Below are positions 29,329-30,347 of a DNA stretch of 30,347 nucleotides, piece by piece. The notes beneath the pieces are model-generated. The model saw nothing but the letters and a program-made list of their open reading frames with translations. It was not told where the DNA came from and ran no database searches. Position 1 is the first letter of the stretch. Every line of letters starts with the position of its first letter. This DNA is from a virus: IMG/VR virus record IMGVR_UViG_3300019755_000131, positions 1-30,347 of that record. One strand, given 5' to 3'. Both the position numbers and the translations under genes were made by a program.

Positions 29329-30117
29329 ATGACAACAATTGTAAAGAAATTTGAAGATGATATAGAGTTAAATCTTATAGTAGATGAAACTCATCAGTTT
29401 TTGTTACCAACTAAAGAGGTAGCACTTGGTTATGGTGTAAATTCAAGTACTGTAAGAAGTCATAAGAATAATAATAAAGATGAGTTTATTGAAAACAAAC
29501 ATTTTACCAGCGTCCAAATTATGGACGGCGGGATTCCTAGACGACAAACACTTTGGACAAAAAGAGGATTAGTAAGATTAGGATTTTTCATCAAAAGCCA
29601 AAGAGCTAAAAAGTTTAGAGACTGGTGTGAGGATCTTATAATAGCTGAACTCAATAAAACTTATGAACCAAAGATAGTAAAAGAGATACCTATAGATGAA
29701 GATATGATGAAGTTCTATTCTCAATATGGAGTGTTCAATCCAAATGCAGAATTTTATATAGAACATATGGGATTTAAAGCTTTAGCGTATGCAGATAGTA
29801 AATATGGTTTTATAGTATCTACTCCAGAGTTAGCAAGGCTTATGGGTGTTAAAAGTTCAACACTTAGAGTACTCAAAAAATACCATGGAGATAAGCTAGT
29901 AAAAAATAAACACTTTGTAAAAATAGGTCATGTTACATGGTGGACACGAATCGGTGCTGGTTGGATAGGTCTACATAATCGTGATGGTAGCTTCGGACAG
30001 TACCTGTTAAGTGGAGAGCTTGATAAAAAGCTAGATATGGAGTCTCAATACTTAGATATGGAATCAATGGCACTACTTGACAGAGTAGCCCAATTATCAG
30101 GAAAGGAAATAATATAA
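29329..30117 (+). CDS. Antirepressor-like protein with duplicated DNA-binding unit
   Basis: A 262-residue protein resembling phage antirepressor/Rha-type regulators. Residues 26-85 hold LPTKEVALGYGVNSSTVR, NKHF at 56-59, then LWTKRGLVRLG and a helix SQRAKKFRDWCEDLIIAEL. Residues 164-214 repeat the same order: STPELARLMGVKSSTLR, NKHF at 193-196, then WWTRIGAGWIG. The distance from GV to NKHF is 19 residues in both. The C-terminus has short DMES repeats. It is driven by a perfect promoter under operator control and may lift repression or regulate late or induction genes. Confidence 0.65.
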   Translation: MTTIVKKFEDDIELNLIVDETHQFLLPTKEVALGYGVNSSTVRSHKNNNKDEFIENKHFTSVQIMDGGIPRRQTLWTKRGLVRLGFFIKSQRAKKFRDWCEDLIIAELNKTYEPKIVKEIPIDEDMMKFYSQYGVFNPNAEFYIEHMGFKALAYADSKYGFIVSTPELARLMGVKSSTLRVLKKYHGDKLVKNKHFVKIGHVTWWTRIGAGWIGLHNRDGSFGQYLLSGELDKKLDMESQYLDMESMALLDRVAQLSGKEII

Positions 30118-30347
30118 TGGAAAAAGTACAAAAAGTTGCAAGTGGGTATGTAATACCAGAAGAAACATATTCAAAGATTTGCAGAGAAATGGCAGATACA
30201 AGTGCAAAACTTATCTTTATAAAAAGATCATTATCTTTAATGGAAGAACATATGTGGAAAGAGAATGAAGGTATTTATGGTTTAGATGCAATTATAAATG
30301 ACATTATAACTACATGCGATAATACTTACAATCAACTCTCAAATTAA
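30117..30347 (+). CDS. Hypothetical protein, 76 aa
   Basis: A 76-residue soluble, mostly helical protein overlapping the antirepressor-like stop by one base (TAATG), so translation is coupled. It contains EETYSKICREMADTSAKLIF and an acidic-aromatic C-terminal half. No family is recognised. It ends exactly at the last base of the window. Confidence 0.6.
   Translation: MEKVQKVASGYVIPEETYSKICREMADTSAKLIFIKRSLSLMEEHMWKENEGIYGLDAIINDIITTCDNTYNQLSN

Noticed and set aside
1-30347. Phage termini (TG...CA ends, target duplication)
   Set aside because: No host genes or matching end repeats are visible, so no boundary can be placed.
1-30347. tRNA and rRNA genes
   Set aside because: No cloverleaf with a T-arm GTTCRA motif or rRNA-like segment was noticed on either strand by eye.

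Overview
The window is a large part of an integrated transposable (Mu-like) phage in a very AT-rich bacterium. The base composition, A-rich ribosome binding sites of the AAAGGA type and short intergenic gaps suggest a Campylobacterota host, perhaps of the Arcobacter group. The host is an inference from style, not from a host gene. Neither phage end is identifiable: the window begins and ends on stop codons of genes.

Layout, left to right. (1) 1-2299, leftward: an immunity operon with an S24/LexA-type repressor, a tiny membrane protein, a Cys-rich protein and an ImmA/IrrE-type metalloprotease. (2) 2300-2827: a control region with a near-consensus rightward promoter, operator-like palindromes and about 450 nt of strongly foldable RNA without a convincing gene. 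(3) 2828-7246, rightward: transposition operon (42-aa protein, Ner-like regulator, MuA-like DDE transposase, MuB-like ATPase, two related HTH proteins, a tiny membrane protein). (4) 7327-10993: early/middle genes (DUF3164, an M15 peptidase, a zinc-binding protein, a ribbon-helix-helix protein, a RecA-like ATPase, a small gene flanked by 29-bp inverted repeats, GemA). (5) 11146-13665: late promoter region, a zinc-ribbon protein, and a MuF-like minor head protein with an extra C-terminal domain, then a small acidic gene and a gp10-like protein. (6) 13699-16437, leftward: terminase large subunit and portal of P2 type. (7) 16596-28564, rightward: scaffold protease, P2-type capsid, connectors, holin-like protein, tail tube, tail chaperone with a programmed -1 frameshift, a 1310-aa tape measure protein, tail tip and fibre proteins including a predicted beta-propeller, a phospholipase A2-like protein and a lipoprotein. 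(8) 28605-30347: a second switch with a leftward lipoprotein and HTH repressor facing a rightward antirepressor-like gene.

The phage is a chimera: Mu-type replicative transposition, a P2-type divergent head module, and a long non-contractile tail (tube, frameshifted chaperone, tape measure, no sheath or baseplate genes). The most interesting unexplained structure is a two-hairpin RNA element present in three well-conserved copies (2439-2484, 8396-8442, 20510-20556). Base pairs change together between copies, and two copies sit directly before the Shine-Dalgarno sequence of a gene. One copy lies in the long early leader RNA. A second theme is candidate regulation: TTGCAT/ATGCAA palindromes occur both near the RHH gene and at the late promoter, and an operator lies inside the spacer of a perfect promoter at the right-end switch. 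A third is a possible MuF toxin and immunity pair.
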